A stretch of DNA of 64,000 nucleotides from an uncultured Caulobacterales bacterium (GTDB lineage Bacteria > Pseudomonadota > Alphaproteobacteria > Caulobacterales > Maricaulaceae): positions 248,001 to 312,000 of the forward strand of contig CALLIK010000004.1 of assembly GCA_938009235.1 (NCBI GenBank), written 5' to 3'. The position numbers were made by a program, and so were the translations under genes. Shown here piece by piece: positions 27,690-36,712 of the stretch (position 1 is the stretch's first letter; the number at the start of each line of letters is the position of its first letter). The notes beneath the pieces are model-generated. The model made no database searches. It had not been told where the DNA came from and worked only from the letters and a program-made list of their open reading frames with translations.

Positions 27690-28234
27690 AACCGTCTTGT
27701 TTTTATTGTGCGGGCGAGGGGTATGATTTTAGTCAAAAACGTCTCGCGGTGCATAAGAATAGATTGATTTGTCCATGGCATGACGGCCGAACTGACGAGG
27801 TGAAAGCCATCGTCTACAACTTTAAAGTCATAAGAGTAACGGTTGATGGCATCGAGTGTACTTGAAAAGAGTTTCTGATATTTAGTTAGCCCTGTAAAAG
27901 CTTGTCCATGTGATTTTACACGCCGTAATCGAGACATGACTACGTCGTCTGTTTTAAGAGGGTCGAGAGATTTAGAAATTTGTGTCTCTGCTTCAGCCCG
28001 AGTCTCAATTAACGGGCAGGCCTTTTCTAGCATCAGACTGTAATCGCAACTCATGATGGCTACGGACTTCGCTGTATTTTCAATGATTCCAAGGTCTTGC
28101 AGGCATGTTTTAACATTTACGCCTGCGTGCTGTGCTATGTCTGAATCTCGCCATGAGAGTATGTATAGGCCAACACTTACCAATGGTCTGCAATCCAAGC
28201 CGTTGGACAAACATGCTTGTAAAGTTTCTTCCAT
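27686..28234 (-). CDS. Unrecognised protein in glycan islet
   Basis: 182 aa of no family I recognise. The segment LVSVGLYILSWRDSDIAQHAG looks like a natural N-terminal beta-strand, so the real start may lie about 17 codons inside; from ATG 28234 the gene overlaps the upstream glycosyltransferase by 58 bp, which is large. No signal peptide, no membrane helix, no obvious DxD. Being sandwiched with tight overlaps between two glycosyltransferases argues for a role in the same glycan pathway, for example as an acceptor-modifying or partner protein. That is inference from context only. Confidence 0.55.
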   Translation of the reverse strand: MEETLQACLSNGLDCRPLVSVGLYILSWRDSDIAQHAGVNVKTCLQDLGIIENTAKSVAIMSCDYSLMLEKACPLIETRAEAETQISKSLDPLKTDDVVMSRLRRVKSHGQAFTGLTKYQKLFSSTLDAINRYSYDFKVVDDGFHLVSSAVMPWTNQSILMHRETFLTKIIPLARTIKTRRL

Positions 28235-28905
28235 GGCGCTGATACAGGCCAGTGCCCAACCACAGCTTCGTCTTGATCTGGCTTCCCTGTGAAGGCGACG
28301 ATTTTTGTCTCATTGGGCAACCGTGGAACTTTGAAAAAGTTAAGGGGCCAGTTGGGCAGTAATGTATGTTTAAAGCTAGCGCACCAAAGTCGTGGCCAGA
28401 AAACCATGTCATCGACTTCTTTGGAAATATAGACTTGCTCGATACGGTATGTACTCAAAATGCGGTCGCGCTCTGTGCTTAGGTCGTCAAAGATGTGCGC
28501 GTATTTCCCAACGGGCCACCGAAAGCAGGACGTATTCCCAATACCTTTGCCAGTTTGAGTCCAGTTTTCTATGACGCAGAACCGTCCGGGTTCATAATCA
28601 AACATATCGTCCAGACTGCTCGTTACAACGAGGTCGAGATCGAGGAAGAGAACATCGCCAGATAGGCCTGCGATTCCATCTTTCCACAAAACCAGTTTCC
28701 GCCATGGTGTCAGGGCAAGCTCATCTGGTAGATCGATTTTTGGGATGGGCTCGCAGCGGACATTTTCGTTCACGTCTGTTGGGTCATCAGTAAGGCAGAC
28801 GAGTTGCGTAGGTCTCGCCGTATTGCGTTGAATGGCATCATACAGGCGATTGACGAACTCCGCGCCGTAGCGCGAACCCCATTTCATACAGATAACAGTT
28901 TGCAC
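28177..28905 (-). CDS. GT-A-type glycosyltransferase
   Basis: 242 aa. DVLFLDLDLVVTSSLDDMF gives the DxD metal/nucleotide-sugar motif of GT-A enzymes, resembling family 8-like transferases, and the N-terminal VICMKWGSRYGAEFVNRLYDAI is typical of the group that reads a local substrate. GKPDQDEAVVGHW near the C-terminus fits the family's late GKP..H motif. Cytoplasmic. First gene of the three-gene islet, starting 11 bp from the M28 peptidase end. Confidence 0.72.
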   Translation of the reverse strand: MQTVICMKWGSRYGAEFVNRLYDAIQRNTARPTQLVCLTDDPTDVNENVRCEPIPKIDLPDELALTPWRKLVLWKDGIAGLSGDVLFLDLDLVVTSSLDDMFDYEPGRFCVIENWTQTGKGIGNTSCFRWPVGKYAHIFDDLSTERDRILSTYRIEQVYISKEVDDMVFWPRLWCASFKHTLLPNWPLNFFKVPRLPNETKIVAFTGKPDQDEAVVGHWPVSAPWKKLYKHVCPTAWIADHW

Positions 28906-28916
28906 GGTCAGAAGGC

Positions 28917-30599
28917 CTATTTGCCAGCGCGCATTTCGTCGCGCAAACTACGGAATTCAGTGCCTTCGTACCAATTTGGCCACTGATTAGAATTTGCCAA
29001 ATCATAGCCCGTATCTAGAAGAATATCAGTAGCTTGAACGATACCGCTCATGTCCCAACTTGTATCATATTCATCGCCGGGTTTGTGATAGCGTTCCTTC
29101 GTATATTCGCTTGCAAATTTCTCACCATAAGTCAGGCCATTTGTAACGTGGTTATTACCAGGATCAGCATAGAGCATCGGGACGCCGAGTTTTGCGAGGC
29201 TGATATGGTCGGATCGATAGAAATAACCCGCTTCTGGTTTGTCGTCTGGAACGACGTACATACCGCGTTTTTCGAGTTGCTTCTTTAAGAGGTCTTCTAA
29301 CTCGCTAGAGCCAAAACCAATGACCTTCATGTCCTTCGTTTCACCAACGGGAAGCATAGCGTCGATATTGATACCGCCAACTGTTTGCGCCAGTGGCACG
29401 AGAGGTTTGGCACCGTAATAAGCGGAGCCAAGCAATCCTGATTCTTCCGCTGTCACTGCGACAAAAATTACGGAGCGTTTCGGTGTGCCGCGCTCAACCA
29501 TAGTTTCTGCGATTTCAATGATAGCGGCCGTACCCGTAGCATTGTCGACTGCACCGTTGAAAATTTTGTCATCACCCAGAACGTCTTCGCTCGTGCCTAA
29601 GTGGTCCCAATGCCCCATGTAGAGAACATATTCTTCAGGATTTTCACTTCCTTTTAGAACACCAGCCACATTGCGAGAGGTGGAGGTTTCGACGGTTTGA
29701 TTGATTTTAGCCTCTAGTTTTAGGCCACTTAGCTCTACCGCTTTGAAGCCCTTTGATGCAGCTGCAGTCATCTGCTTGGTCAGGTCTAACCCAGCTGCGC
29801 TGAAAACGTCTTTGGCTGCATCTAGGTGTAACCATCCTTCTAGGGCTGCGCGCGATGCGCCTCCATCAGGACGAACAAGGTCATATTGTTCGCCCGTCGA
29901 GCTGCCTGAGACAACGTCCCAACCGTAACTCGCGGGTTTTGTGTCATGAACAATAAGCACAGCTGCAGCGCCCTGTCGGCCTGCTTCTTCATATTTATAG
30001 GTCCAACGACCATAATAGGTCATGGCGTTACCTTTAAATAGATCATCATCTTTTGTGGCAAAGCCAGGGTCGTTGACCAACATCACAACAGTTTTGCCTT
30101 TGACGTCGACGCCTTCATAGTCGTTCCAGCCGTATTCTGGTGCGTTCACGCCATATCCAACGAACACCATGTCTGTGTCAGAGATCGAAACTTGCGATTC
30201 AATCCGCTTGGTCCAAAATACACCGTTGGTTTTTTGGTCCGCATTAAACAATACATTATTACCGCGCTTAATGGTCATCGTAGAGTCCGTAAGGACTGTG
30301 GCGGCTGTTAAGTCGACAGGTTGGAAATATGTGCCGTTCTCTCCCATTGGGGCTAGGCCTGCGATCTTCATTTCATCGGCAATATATTGCGAGGCAGCTT
30401 TACCGCCCGGTGTCGTGGGGGCGCGGCCTTGAAACTCATCACTTGCGAGTCGTTCGATTCGTCTGCTTAGGTCGGACGATGATGATGTTGCATCAGGATT
30501 AGTTTGAGGGGTAGTCGTGCTTTCACCTACGCAGGCGCTCAGTAAGGCAGTAGACGTGAGCAACACAGCAAGCCGCGCTGTTTGTTTGAAATAGGACAT
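28917..30599 (-). CDS. M28-family zinc peptidase with PA insert, lipoprotein
   Basis: 560 aa from ATG 30599 (GGAG at 6 nt upstream). MSYFKQTARLAVLLTSTALLSAC has a lipobox. After an N-terminal segment there is a PA-like insert (about residues 130-290), then the catalytic zinc site: MGHWDHLG (His), GAVDNATGTA (bridging Asp), TAEESGLLGS (Glu-Glu), YRSDHISLAKLG (late Asp/His) and the terminal YHKPGDEYD. Aminopeptidase by family. It is divergent from a second M28 lipoprotein; a frame to 30656 exists but adds no plausible signal sequence. Confidence 0.9.
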   Translation of the reverse strand: MSYFKQTARLAVLLTSTALLSACVGESTTTPQTNPDATSSSSDLSRRIERLASDEFQGRAPTTPGGKAASQYIADEMKIAGLAPMGENGTYFQPVDLTAATVLTDSTMTIKRGNNVLFNADQKTNGVFWTKRIESQVSISDTDMVFVGYGVNAPEYGWNDYEGVDVKGKTVVMLVNDPGFATKDDDLFKGNAMTYYGRWTYKYEEAGRQGAAAVLIVHDTKPASYGWDVVSGSSTGEQYDLVRPDGGASRAALEGWLHLDAAKDVFSAAGLDLTKQMTAAASKGFKAVELSGLKLEAKINQTVETSTSRNVAGVLKGSENPEEYVLYMGHWDHLGTSEDVLGDDKIFNGAVDNATGTAAIIEIAETMVERGTPKRSVIFVAVTAEESGLLGSAYYGAKPLVPLAQTVGGINIDAMLPVGETKDMKVIGFGSSELEDLLKKQLEKRGMYVVPDDKPEAGYFYRSDHISLAKLGVPMLYADPGNNHVTNGLTYGEKFASEYTKERYHKPGDEYDTSWDMSGIVQATDILLDTGYDLANSNQWPNWYEGTEFRSLRDEMRAGK

Positions 30600-30711
30600 G
30601 TAAGACTCCACATACGATGGGATGTATTTGGTCCCATTCATAATTGGATATTGCAATGGTGCAATCGCTACTGTTCAAGCCGCCGTATAAAAGATGACGA
30701 AAAGAGATTCC

Positions 30712-32145
30712 ATGCGCAAAATATTCATTCTATCTGCTGCTGCGCTCGCGTTGGCGGCCTGTTCCGCTTCTACGGATGCGCCAATCGGTCCCACTGATTC
30801 CTCCAATACGACCCAAGAAAAGAATAAGTCTTCTTTGGGTAAGAGAGGCAAGCAAGCTCAGACACTGATTGATTCTGCGTTGAACGGGAGGCAGGGCTAC
30901 GATATTACAGAAAGCCTGACGACTGAGGTTGGTGCGCGGCTAGCGGGAACAGAAGCCGAAGAGCGCGCACGTGATTGGGCTATTGAGAAATTCAAATCCA
31001 TTGGCCTTGAGAACGTTCGGGTCGAGCCATTCACTATCCCAGGTTGGGAGCGCGGCATTGAGACTGCGTCCATCATATCGCCATACCCGCAAGACTTGGC
31101 GATTACGGCGCTCGGCTATTCGGTTGCTACGCCTGCGAATGGTATTGAGGCTGAGGTTGTTTACTTCTCTGAGCTGAAAGCACTTCAAGACACCACGCAG
31201 GACCTAACAGGTAAAATTGCGTTTATTTCAGGGCGTATGGAAAAAGCGCAAGACGGTGCCGGCTATGGTCCTGCTGGCATGAAGCGGCGCATTGGCGCAT
31301 CTGAGGCTGCGAAACATGGTGCAGTAGCTGTTCTAATCCGCTCAGTTGGTACAGATAGTCACCGCTTCCCTCATACGGGCGGTATGCGTTATGCGCCTGA
31401 TACGCCAAAAATCCCTATCGCAGCCATGTCTGGTCCTGACGCAGATCAAATGGAGCGCATTTTTGAGCGCGGGGAAACTGTTAATGTCAAAATGAAACTG
31501 TCACCTGTGGATACGGGTGATCGCCCATCTGGCAATGTCATTGGAGATATCGTGGGAACGGATGCGCCTGAAGAGATTGTCCTAATCAGCGGTCACTTAG
31601 ATAGCTGGGACCTTGGTACTGGCGCCATTGATGACGGAGCAGGGATCGGCATTTCTGCGGGGGCTGCAAAAGTTATCATTGATTCTGGACTGAAGCCTAA
31701 GCGGACAATTCGTGTTGTGGCATATGGCGCAGAGGAAATAGGTCTATTGGGCGGATTTGCCTATCGCGATAAGCATGAGGGCGATTTGAGCAATCATGTG
31801 ATGGCGTCTGAATCAGACTTCGGTGCCGTAGCGCCATATGAAGTTCACTATAATAATGTTGAGGGCCGAGATGATATGCAAGGCCTCGCAGACCTACTTG
31901 GTCTACCGTTGATTAAGAAAGATACGTCTGGGGGACCAGATATTGGTCCGATTAAAGCACTTGGTGTGCCAACGATGCGTTTGCAGCAAGATGGAACGGA
32001 TTATTTCGATCTGCATCACACTCCAGACGATACATTTGACAAAATTGATCCAGAGGACATGGCGAAAAACACAGCGGCTTTCGCGGCTATGGCTTGGATC
32101 ACAGCTAACTCTACTTCTAACTATCGCGACAATAAGGAAAACTAA
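30712..32145 (+). CDS. M28 carboxypeptidase Q-like peptidase, lipoprotein
   Basis: 477 aa from ATG 30712; MRKIFILSAAALALAACS is a lipoprotein signal. Zinc site: SGHLDSWDLGTGAIDDGAG (His and bridging Asp), VAYGAEEIGLLGG (Glu pair), ASESDFGA (Asp), and LHHTPDDTFDKID (final His). This order and the SWDLGTGA phrase match plasma glutamate carboxypeptidase-like (carboxypeptidase Q) enzymes, which cleave dipeptides. It is immediately followed by the nitronate monooxygenase gene with no gap. Confidence 0.9.
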   Translation: MRKIFILSAAALALAACSASTDAPIGPTDSSNTTQEKNKSSLGKRGKQAQTLIDSALNGRQGYDITESLTTEVGARLAGTEAEERARDWAIEKFKSIGLENVRVEPFTIPGWERGIETASIISPYPQDLAITALGYSVATPANGIEAEVVYFSELKALQDTTQDLTGKIAFISGRMEKAQDGAGYGPAGMKRRIGASEAAKHGAVAVLIRSVGTDSHRFPHTGGMRYAPDTPKIPIAAMSGPDADQMERIFERGETVNVKMKLSPVDTGDRPSGNVIGDIVGTDAPEEIVLISGHLDSWDLGTGAIDDGAGIGISAGAAKVIIDSGLKPKRTIRVVAYGAEEIGLLGGFAYRDKHEGDLSNHVMASESDFGAVAPYEVHYNNVEGRDDMQGLADLLGLPLIKKDTSGGPDIGPIKALGVPTMRLQQDGTDYFDLHHTPDDTFDKIDPEDMAKNTAAFAAMAWITANSTSNYRDNKEN

Positions 32146-33114
32146 ATGTCTCTTCCTCCTATCCTCCAGGGCCTACCGCTACCAGTTATCGGTTCACCAA
32201 TGTTTATCGTATCAGGCCCAGAGCTTGTTATCGCGCAATGTAAGGCCGGCATCGTTGGAACTTTCCCTGCGTTGAATGCTCGTCCGTCAGGCACATTGGA
32301 AAAATGGATTGTACGTATCAAGCTTGAGCTTGAAGAATATCAGAAGGCTAATCCTGATAAGAAGGTCGCGCCTTTTGGTGTGAACCAAATTTGCCACGCA
32401 TCTAACAACCGTCTGCAAGAAGACATGGAAGTTTGTGTGAAGCATGAAGTTCCAATTATCATTACATCGCTACAGGCGAACCAAATGGTCTATGATGCAA
32501 CTCATTCCTATGGCGGTATCGTTCTTCATGACGTTACAAATATCCGTCATTCCAAAAAAGCACTTTCAATGGGTGCGGACGGATTGATTGCGGTTTGCGC
32601 AGGTGCAGGTGGTCATGCAGGGCGGTTGTCGCCTTTCGCGTTGATCCCTGAAATTCGTCAGTTCTTTGATGGTCCACTATTATTGTCTGGGTCAATTGCG
32701 ACTGGTGGCGCTATCGCTGCGTCGCTCGCGATGGGGGCTGACATGGCGTATATTGGCACACGTTTCATTGCGACTGCTGAAGCTAATGCTGAAGAAGGCT
32801 ATAAGGATGAAATCGTGGAGAGCTCTGGCGAAGACATTGTCTTGTCCTCATTGTTTACAGGCGTTCATGGGAACTATCTAAAAGGTTCTATCGAAAAAGC
32901 CGGCATGGACCCTGACAATCTACCAGAAGCGGATAAAACCTCTATGAACTTCGGGTCGGGTGGAAATACAGATGCAAAAGCGTGGAAAGACATATGGGGC
33001 GCTGGGCAGGGCGTTGGCTCGGTACATAACTCTCCACCTGTGGCGGATGTAATTGCGGAATTAAAAGCTGAGTACGATGAATCCTGTCAAAAATTAGCGT
33101 CACAAATAAATTAG
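32146..33114 (+). CDS. Nitronate monooxygenase
   Basis: 322-aa FMN-dependent enzyme oxidising alkyl nitronates (toxic propionate-3-nitronate type). TIM barrel with PVIGSPMFIVSGPELV at the start, the GAGGHAGRLSPFAL motif carrying the catalytic His, and LSGSIATGGAIAASLAMGAD plus YIGTRFIAT binding FMN phosphate. The ATG abuts the stop of the M28 gene, so the two are co-transcribed, though the functional link is not obvious. Confidence 0.9.
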   Translation: MSLPPILQGLPLPVIGSPMFIVSGPELVIAQCKAGIVGTFPALNARPSGTLEKWIVRIKLELEEYQKANPDKKVAPFGVNQICHASNNRLQEDMEVCVKHEVPIIITSLQANQMVYDATHSYGGIVLHDVTNIRHSKKALSMGADGLIAVCAGAGGHAGRLSPFALIPEIRQFFDGPLLLSGSIATGGAIAASLAMGADMAYIGTRFIATAEANAEEGYKDEIVESSGEDIVLSSLFTGVHGNYLKGSIEKAGMDPDNLPEADKTSMNFGSGGNTDAKAWKDIWGAGQGVGSVHNSPPVADVIAELKAEYDESCQKLASQIN

Positions 33115-33268
33115 ACTATAATGAATGTTATATGAATGTCTTTTTGGGCGTGTCTCTCATATCTAATTAATTACCCGGGCGGCGTTGCATGCTGCCCGCA
33201 CTTGCATTAGAGGTCCTGCAGTTTCCGATTCATTTTTGTGAGTCGAAGGACTTAAGGGAGTCAGGCTT

Positions 33269-34339
33269 ATGCTGTCTAAATGGTTAGGTGCAGGTATTCT
33301 ACTTGCTATTATCTGCGCAATATTAGCGTTTTTATTGGGTGGACCGAAAATCCAAAGCATGGAGGATGATATCCGTTCTGCTTTGGATGCAAAAGGTCTC
33401 GAACATATTCAAGTTAACATGGATGGAAATCAGGCTGTATTGTCTGGGAATGTTAAAAGTGAGGCTCAGAAGCAAGATGCTATGAGTGTTGCGGACGCAA
33501 CAGAATGCTCATCATGTAATGGCAAGCGCCGCTGGCATACAGTCAAAGACGACATGACAGCCAAGGCGTCAGCTACTCAGTCACCTTACACATTTAACGG
33601 TGTTAAGAATGTCGATGGAACAGTGACTGTATCTGGTTACGTGCCTTCAGTAACAGCTAAAGCCGATGTATTGCTTTCGGCTAATCGAATTTTTAATACG
33701 AAGGTGATTGATAAAACAATCAAGATCGCCAACGGCGCTCCAGATGGTAAGTTTATTGAAGTTACTGAAGCTTATATGACGCAGTTGTCTCGTTTGGATA
33801 AAGGACGTTTTTCTCAAGAAGGATATAACGGACTTATTTCAGGATCTTCTACAGACGCAAGTCTTAGAGGCGAGATCAACAAGGCTGGTAAAAGTCTTCC
33901 GTCTAAATATGCAGATGGATTTGCTGCCAATATTAGCGTGCCTGAAGTGGCCGCAGTTGATACAGGTTCTGTTTGTGAAACTCTTTTTGAAGGTTTGAAT
34001 AAAGATTCTAATATCGCGTTTGAAACGGATCGAGCTAACATTAAAGGTGCCGAGAGCTTTGATTTTCTGAATAAGGTTGCGTCAGCGGCTAATCAGTGCG
34101 CCAACTTTCGCATTCAAATTTCTGGCCATACTGACAGTATAGGTAAGGCGGAATACAATCAGTGGCTTTCAGAGGCACGTGCCGAAACAGTCAAAAACTA
34201 CCTTGCTGATCAACAGGTTGAATCTAACCGTATGACTGCCAAGGGATTCGGGGAAACTGAACCTCGTGCAACTAACGATACAAAAGCTGGTCGTGCGCTA
34301 AATCGCCGTATCAACTTCAATGTGACACGTGGCCAATAG
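33269..34339 (+). CDS. OmpA-family protein with BON-like domain
   Basis: 356 aa. One N-terminal membrane anchor (residues 5-24), then a BON-like domain (residues 31-55, VNMDGNQAVLSGNVKS) with an adjacent CSSCNGKRRW cysteine pair, a linker, and a C-terminal OmpA peptidoglycan-binding domain (SNIAFETDRANIK, SGHTDSIGKAEYN, LSEARAETVKNYL, NRRINFNV). Anchors envelope to peptidoglycan. The gene directly downstream (11 bp) also starts with a membrane helix, so both probably work together at the cell envelope. Confidence 0.85.
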   Translation: MLSKWLGAGILLAIICAILAFLLGGPKIQSMEDDIRSALDAKGLEHIQVNMDGNQAVLSGNVKSEAQKQDAMSVADATECSSCNGKRRWHTVKDDMTAKASATQSPYTFNGVKNVDGTVTVSGYVPSVTAKADVLLSANRIFNTKVIDKTIKIANGAPDGKFIEVTEAYMTQLSRLDKGRFSQEGYNGLISGSSTDASLRGEINKAGKSLPSKYADGFAANISVPEVAAVDTGSVCETLFEGLNKDSNIAFETDRANIKGAESFDFLNKVASAANQCANFRIQISGHTDSIGKAEYNQWLSEARAETVKNYLADQQVESNRMTAKGFGETEPRATNDTKAGRALNRRINFNVTRGQ

Positions 34340-34350
34340 GAGTATTTAAC

Positions 34351-35622
34351 ATGTCCAATTCACTCTCATTTCTTCTCTGTAACTTCTTTTGGTTACTTCT
34401 CGCGGCCTTTCTGGGCTTTCTTCTAGGTCTACTTTTCGGCTGGTTGTTCTTCCGTGGTAAAAAAATTGATGGCGATCTGTCTATTGAAGGCGAAGGCGCT
34501 TTACGTGCTGAAGCTGATAGTCTTCGTGGTCGCGTCCAAGAACTTGAAGGCAACGTGTCGCGTCGTGATACTGAAATCTCAGGTCTTAAAGGTAAACTTG
34601 CGGCTGGCGCTGCAGGTGCTGTTGCGGCCACTGCGCTTGCTGCAACCGCTAATGGTAGCCCATCAAAAACTGATGACAGCGAAGATACATATGCCCTTGA
34701 ATGGCGTAACCGCTATCTAGCCGCTCGTGTTAAGTATCTAGAGGGCCAGGTTGCTGAAGCACCTAAGAAAGCGGCTCCGAAGAAAAAAACCGCGCCGAAA
34801 AAAGCTAAAGTTGTCGGTGCTGCTGCATTGGCGGGGGCTGCAGTTGCTGCAAAACCAAAAACTAAAGTGAAACCTAAGGTAGCGAAAGCTAAAGCTAAAG
34901 CGGCGCCTAAGCCTAAAGTTCTTTATACTGATGGCCCAACTGATGGGACACCAGATGATCTTAAAGTCATTAAAGGTATCGGGCCAAAATTTGAAGGCGA
35001 CTTGAACGCCAAGGGTATCTACTACTTCCGCCAAATCGGCGCGTGGCAGAAGAAAGATGTCAAAATGGTTGAAGGCGTTATCGACTCCATTCCTGGTCGG
35101 ATCGAAAGAGACGAGTGGGTGAAGCAAGCCAAAGGCTTAGCAAACTCACCAACGGGCGCTAAAGCGGCGTCATCAAAGTCACGTAGCAAGCCCGGCCCAA
35201 AGCCTGGAACCAAACGTGGTGAGTTGACAGCGTCTGGTCAACGTCGCCAAAAGCCTGGGCCGAAATCTGGATCGACACGTACGTCTGCTAAATCAAGTGA
35301 GGCAGATGCCGCATTTGATAAATACTTTGCAAATGTAGTTAAGTATCATCCAAAGGCACGTAAGCCTGTCGTTAAAGGTATCGTGAAACATTGCGGTATT
35401 GCTTTAAGAACACGTGATGGATCATTGATCGCTTGTTCTGATGAGGCTGAATTGAAAACTGTAGCTGATGGCTTCGTGACTAAGAAGCTTGGTAAGACTG
35501 AGGGTCAAATGGACCTTGTCAAAGAAGTTTGTGAGGACATGAAGGGCGAACGCTTCAAGTCTCGCGTAACTTTCTATTATCTTGCTGCTAGAAAAGCGCG
35601 TAAATTGGGGCAGTTCTCTTAG
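34351..35622 (+). CDS. Membrane-anchored HhH-DUF2853 fusion protein
   Basis: 423 aa in four parts. (1) One TM helix at residues 8-33. (2) A helical stretch (about 45-135) and an Ala/Lys/Pro-rich basic linker (135-192). (3) A helix-hairpin-helix-like domain, DDLKVIKGIGPKFEGDLNAK to GRIERDEWVKQAK (about 200-265), the type found in NuoE-like and DUF4332-type proteins. (4) After a second basic linker, a C-terminal DUF2853 domain (from about 322: FDKYFANVVKYHP, CGIALRTRDGSLIACSD, SRVTFYYLAARKARKLGQF). DUF2853 is usually free-standing. DNA or RNA binding at the membrane is conceivable but unproven. Confidence 0.72.
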   Translation: MSNSLSFLLCNFFWLLLAAFLGFLLGLLFGWLFFRGKKIDGDLSIEGEGALRAEADSLRGRVQELEGNVSRRDTEISGLKGKLAAGAAGAVAATALAATANGSPSKTDDSEDTYALEWRNRYLAARVKYLEGQVAEAPKKAAPKKKTAPKKAKVVGAAALAGAAVAAKPKTKVKPKVAKAKAKAAPKPKVLYTDGPTDGTPDDLKVIKGIGPKFEGDLNAKGIYYFRQIGAWQKKDVKMVEGVIDSIPGRIERDEWVKQAKGLANSPTGAKAASSKSRSKPGPKPGTKRGELTASGQRRQKPGPKSGSTRTSAKSSEADAAFDKYFANVVKYHPKARKPVVKGIVKHCGIALRTRDGSLIACSDEAELKTVADGFVTKKLGKTEGQMDLVKEVCEDMKGERFKSRVTFYYLAARKARKLGQFS

Positions 35623-35645
35623 AGTACTCCTTTCTAAAAAACTTC

Positions 35646-35675
35646 AAAAAGCCCGTCTTTATGGCGGGCTTTTTT
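35646..35675 (+). terminator. Rho-independent terminator of the OmpA/DUF2853 operon
   Basis: Stem GCCCGTC (35651-35657) and GGCGGGC (35663-35669), loop TTTAT, followed by six T, with A-rich upstream flank. It ends the operon 24 bp after the DUF2853 gene stop. Confidence 0.9.
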
Positions 35676-35715
35676 ATTGCGTCCACGTGTATGAAACTCG
35701 GTGTAATTTCTAGAA

Positions 35716-36111
35716 ATGGAAACGACCCAACACATAATGACCTGGCGATGGCCAAACTTTCATCCAGAAGAGTTTGCGTGTCGACATTGCGGCGAAACCT
35801 ACTACTGGCCAGATTTTTTCGATCGATTGCAATCCGCACGTCAACGTGTGGGACGGCCTTTTCATATCCTGTCAGGCCATCGCTGCGCACTACACAACGC
35901 CAAAATTCAAGGCGCACCCTTATCGCAGCACCTGAAGCTCGCCGTTGATATATCGGCATATGGGCACAACCGTAGCGACCTGTTGGAAGCATGCCGAATG
36001 GCAGGTTTCAGAGGTTTCGGTTTCTATCAAACATTTTTACACATTGATTTAGGTCGCCCAAGGCACTGGTTGTCTGGCGAGATAGCGAGAGACTTATGGC
36101 AGATATCATAA
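35716..36111 (+). CDS. M15-type peptidase / endolysin
   Basis: 131 aa, no signal peptide. Matches the small Peptidase_M15_3 group of phage endolysins: WRWPNFHPEEFACRHCG at the start, LSGHRCALHN and QHLKLAVDI carrying zinc ligands His and Asp, and FLHIDLG with the last His. It cleaves D-Ala-containing peptide cross-bridges. The next gene, a holin, overlaps by 16 nt. A lone endolysin-holin pair with no other phage genes resembles the detached lysis modules of alphaproteobacterial gene transfer agents. ATG 35737 is an alternative start. Confidence 0.8.
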   Translation: METTQHIMTWRWPNFHPEEFACRHCGETYYWPDFFDRLQSARQRVGRPFHILSGHRCALHNAKIQGAPLSQHLKLAVDISAYGHNRSDLLEACRMAGFRGFGFYQTFLHIDLGRPRHWLSGEIARDLWQIS

Positions 36112-36560
36112 CGCTTGGTTTGGAAGCTGCGGCTGGCGGACTTTTTGGTTTAGTCGGGACCACTATAGGGCGCGTAGCTGGCTTCTTTGAAAGAGGGCAA
36201 AAGCACACGCAAGAGCAAGCCCGTTGGGGCCATGAATATCGTTTGCACGAATTGAACATGCGGGCTCGCTCGCAAGAGACCGAAATGGAGCTTGCACTTG
36301 CGGCGCAGTCGGGATCTTGGAAGGGTCTGGAAGCCTCCATTAAGGCAGAGGCTTCCATGGGTAAGGCGAGCCAGTGGGTCGTCAATATATTACGGCTTGT
36401 ACGTCCTGTTGTGACACTTTCATTGTGGTTGATAACAATGATGATTTTTTTACATACCCAAAATGAAGCTATTGTTGAGGCAGTTGTTTTCGCCGCGTCC
36501 GCCGCCACATTATGGTGGTTTGGTGATCGAGCGCCTAAAGCTATGATCAAGACAAGTTAG
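36096..36560 (+). CDS. Holin of the GTA/3TM type
   Basis: 154 aa. An N-terminal hydrophobic Gly-rich helix (LEAAAGGLFGLVGTTIG), a long charged, helical middle (residues 30-85), then two closely spaced TM helices (VVTLSLWLITMMIFL and VVFAASAATLWWFGD). This three-TM arrangement fits the GTA_holin_3TM family described from gene transfer agents. Holins permeabilise the inner membrane to let an endolysin out; the partner M15 gene overlaps upstream. Family assignment is from layout and a few motifs, so moderately confident. Confidence 0.7.
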   Translation: MADIITLGLEAAAGGLFGLVGTTIGRVAGFFERGQKHTQEQARWGHEYRLHELNMRARSQETEMELALAAQSGSWKGLEASIKAEASMGKASQWVVNILRLVRPVVTLSLWLITMMIFLHTQNEAIVEAVVFAASAATLWWFGDRAPKAMIKTS

Positions 36561-36712
36561 CTTAGAGTTATAATCAGGCTCGCGTAATTGAAATGTGGAT
36601 CGTACTGTTGTCTCTTCAGTCGTCATTACTAGAAAGGCGTCGCATCGTTGAGCAAAACCGAATATTCAAATTTGTATCTTGAACCCGTTGTTGAGGTGGC
36701 TACACCTTGTAA

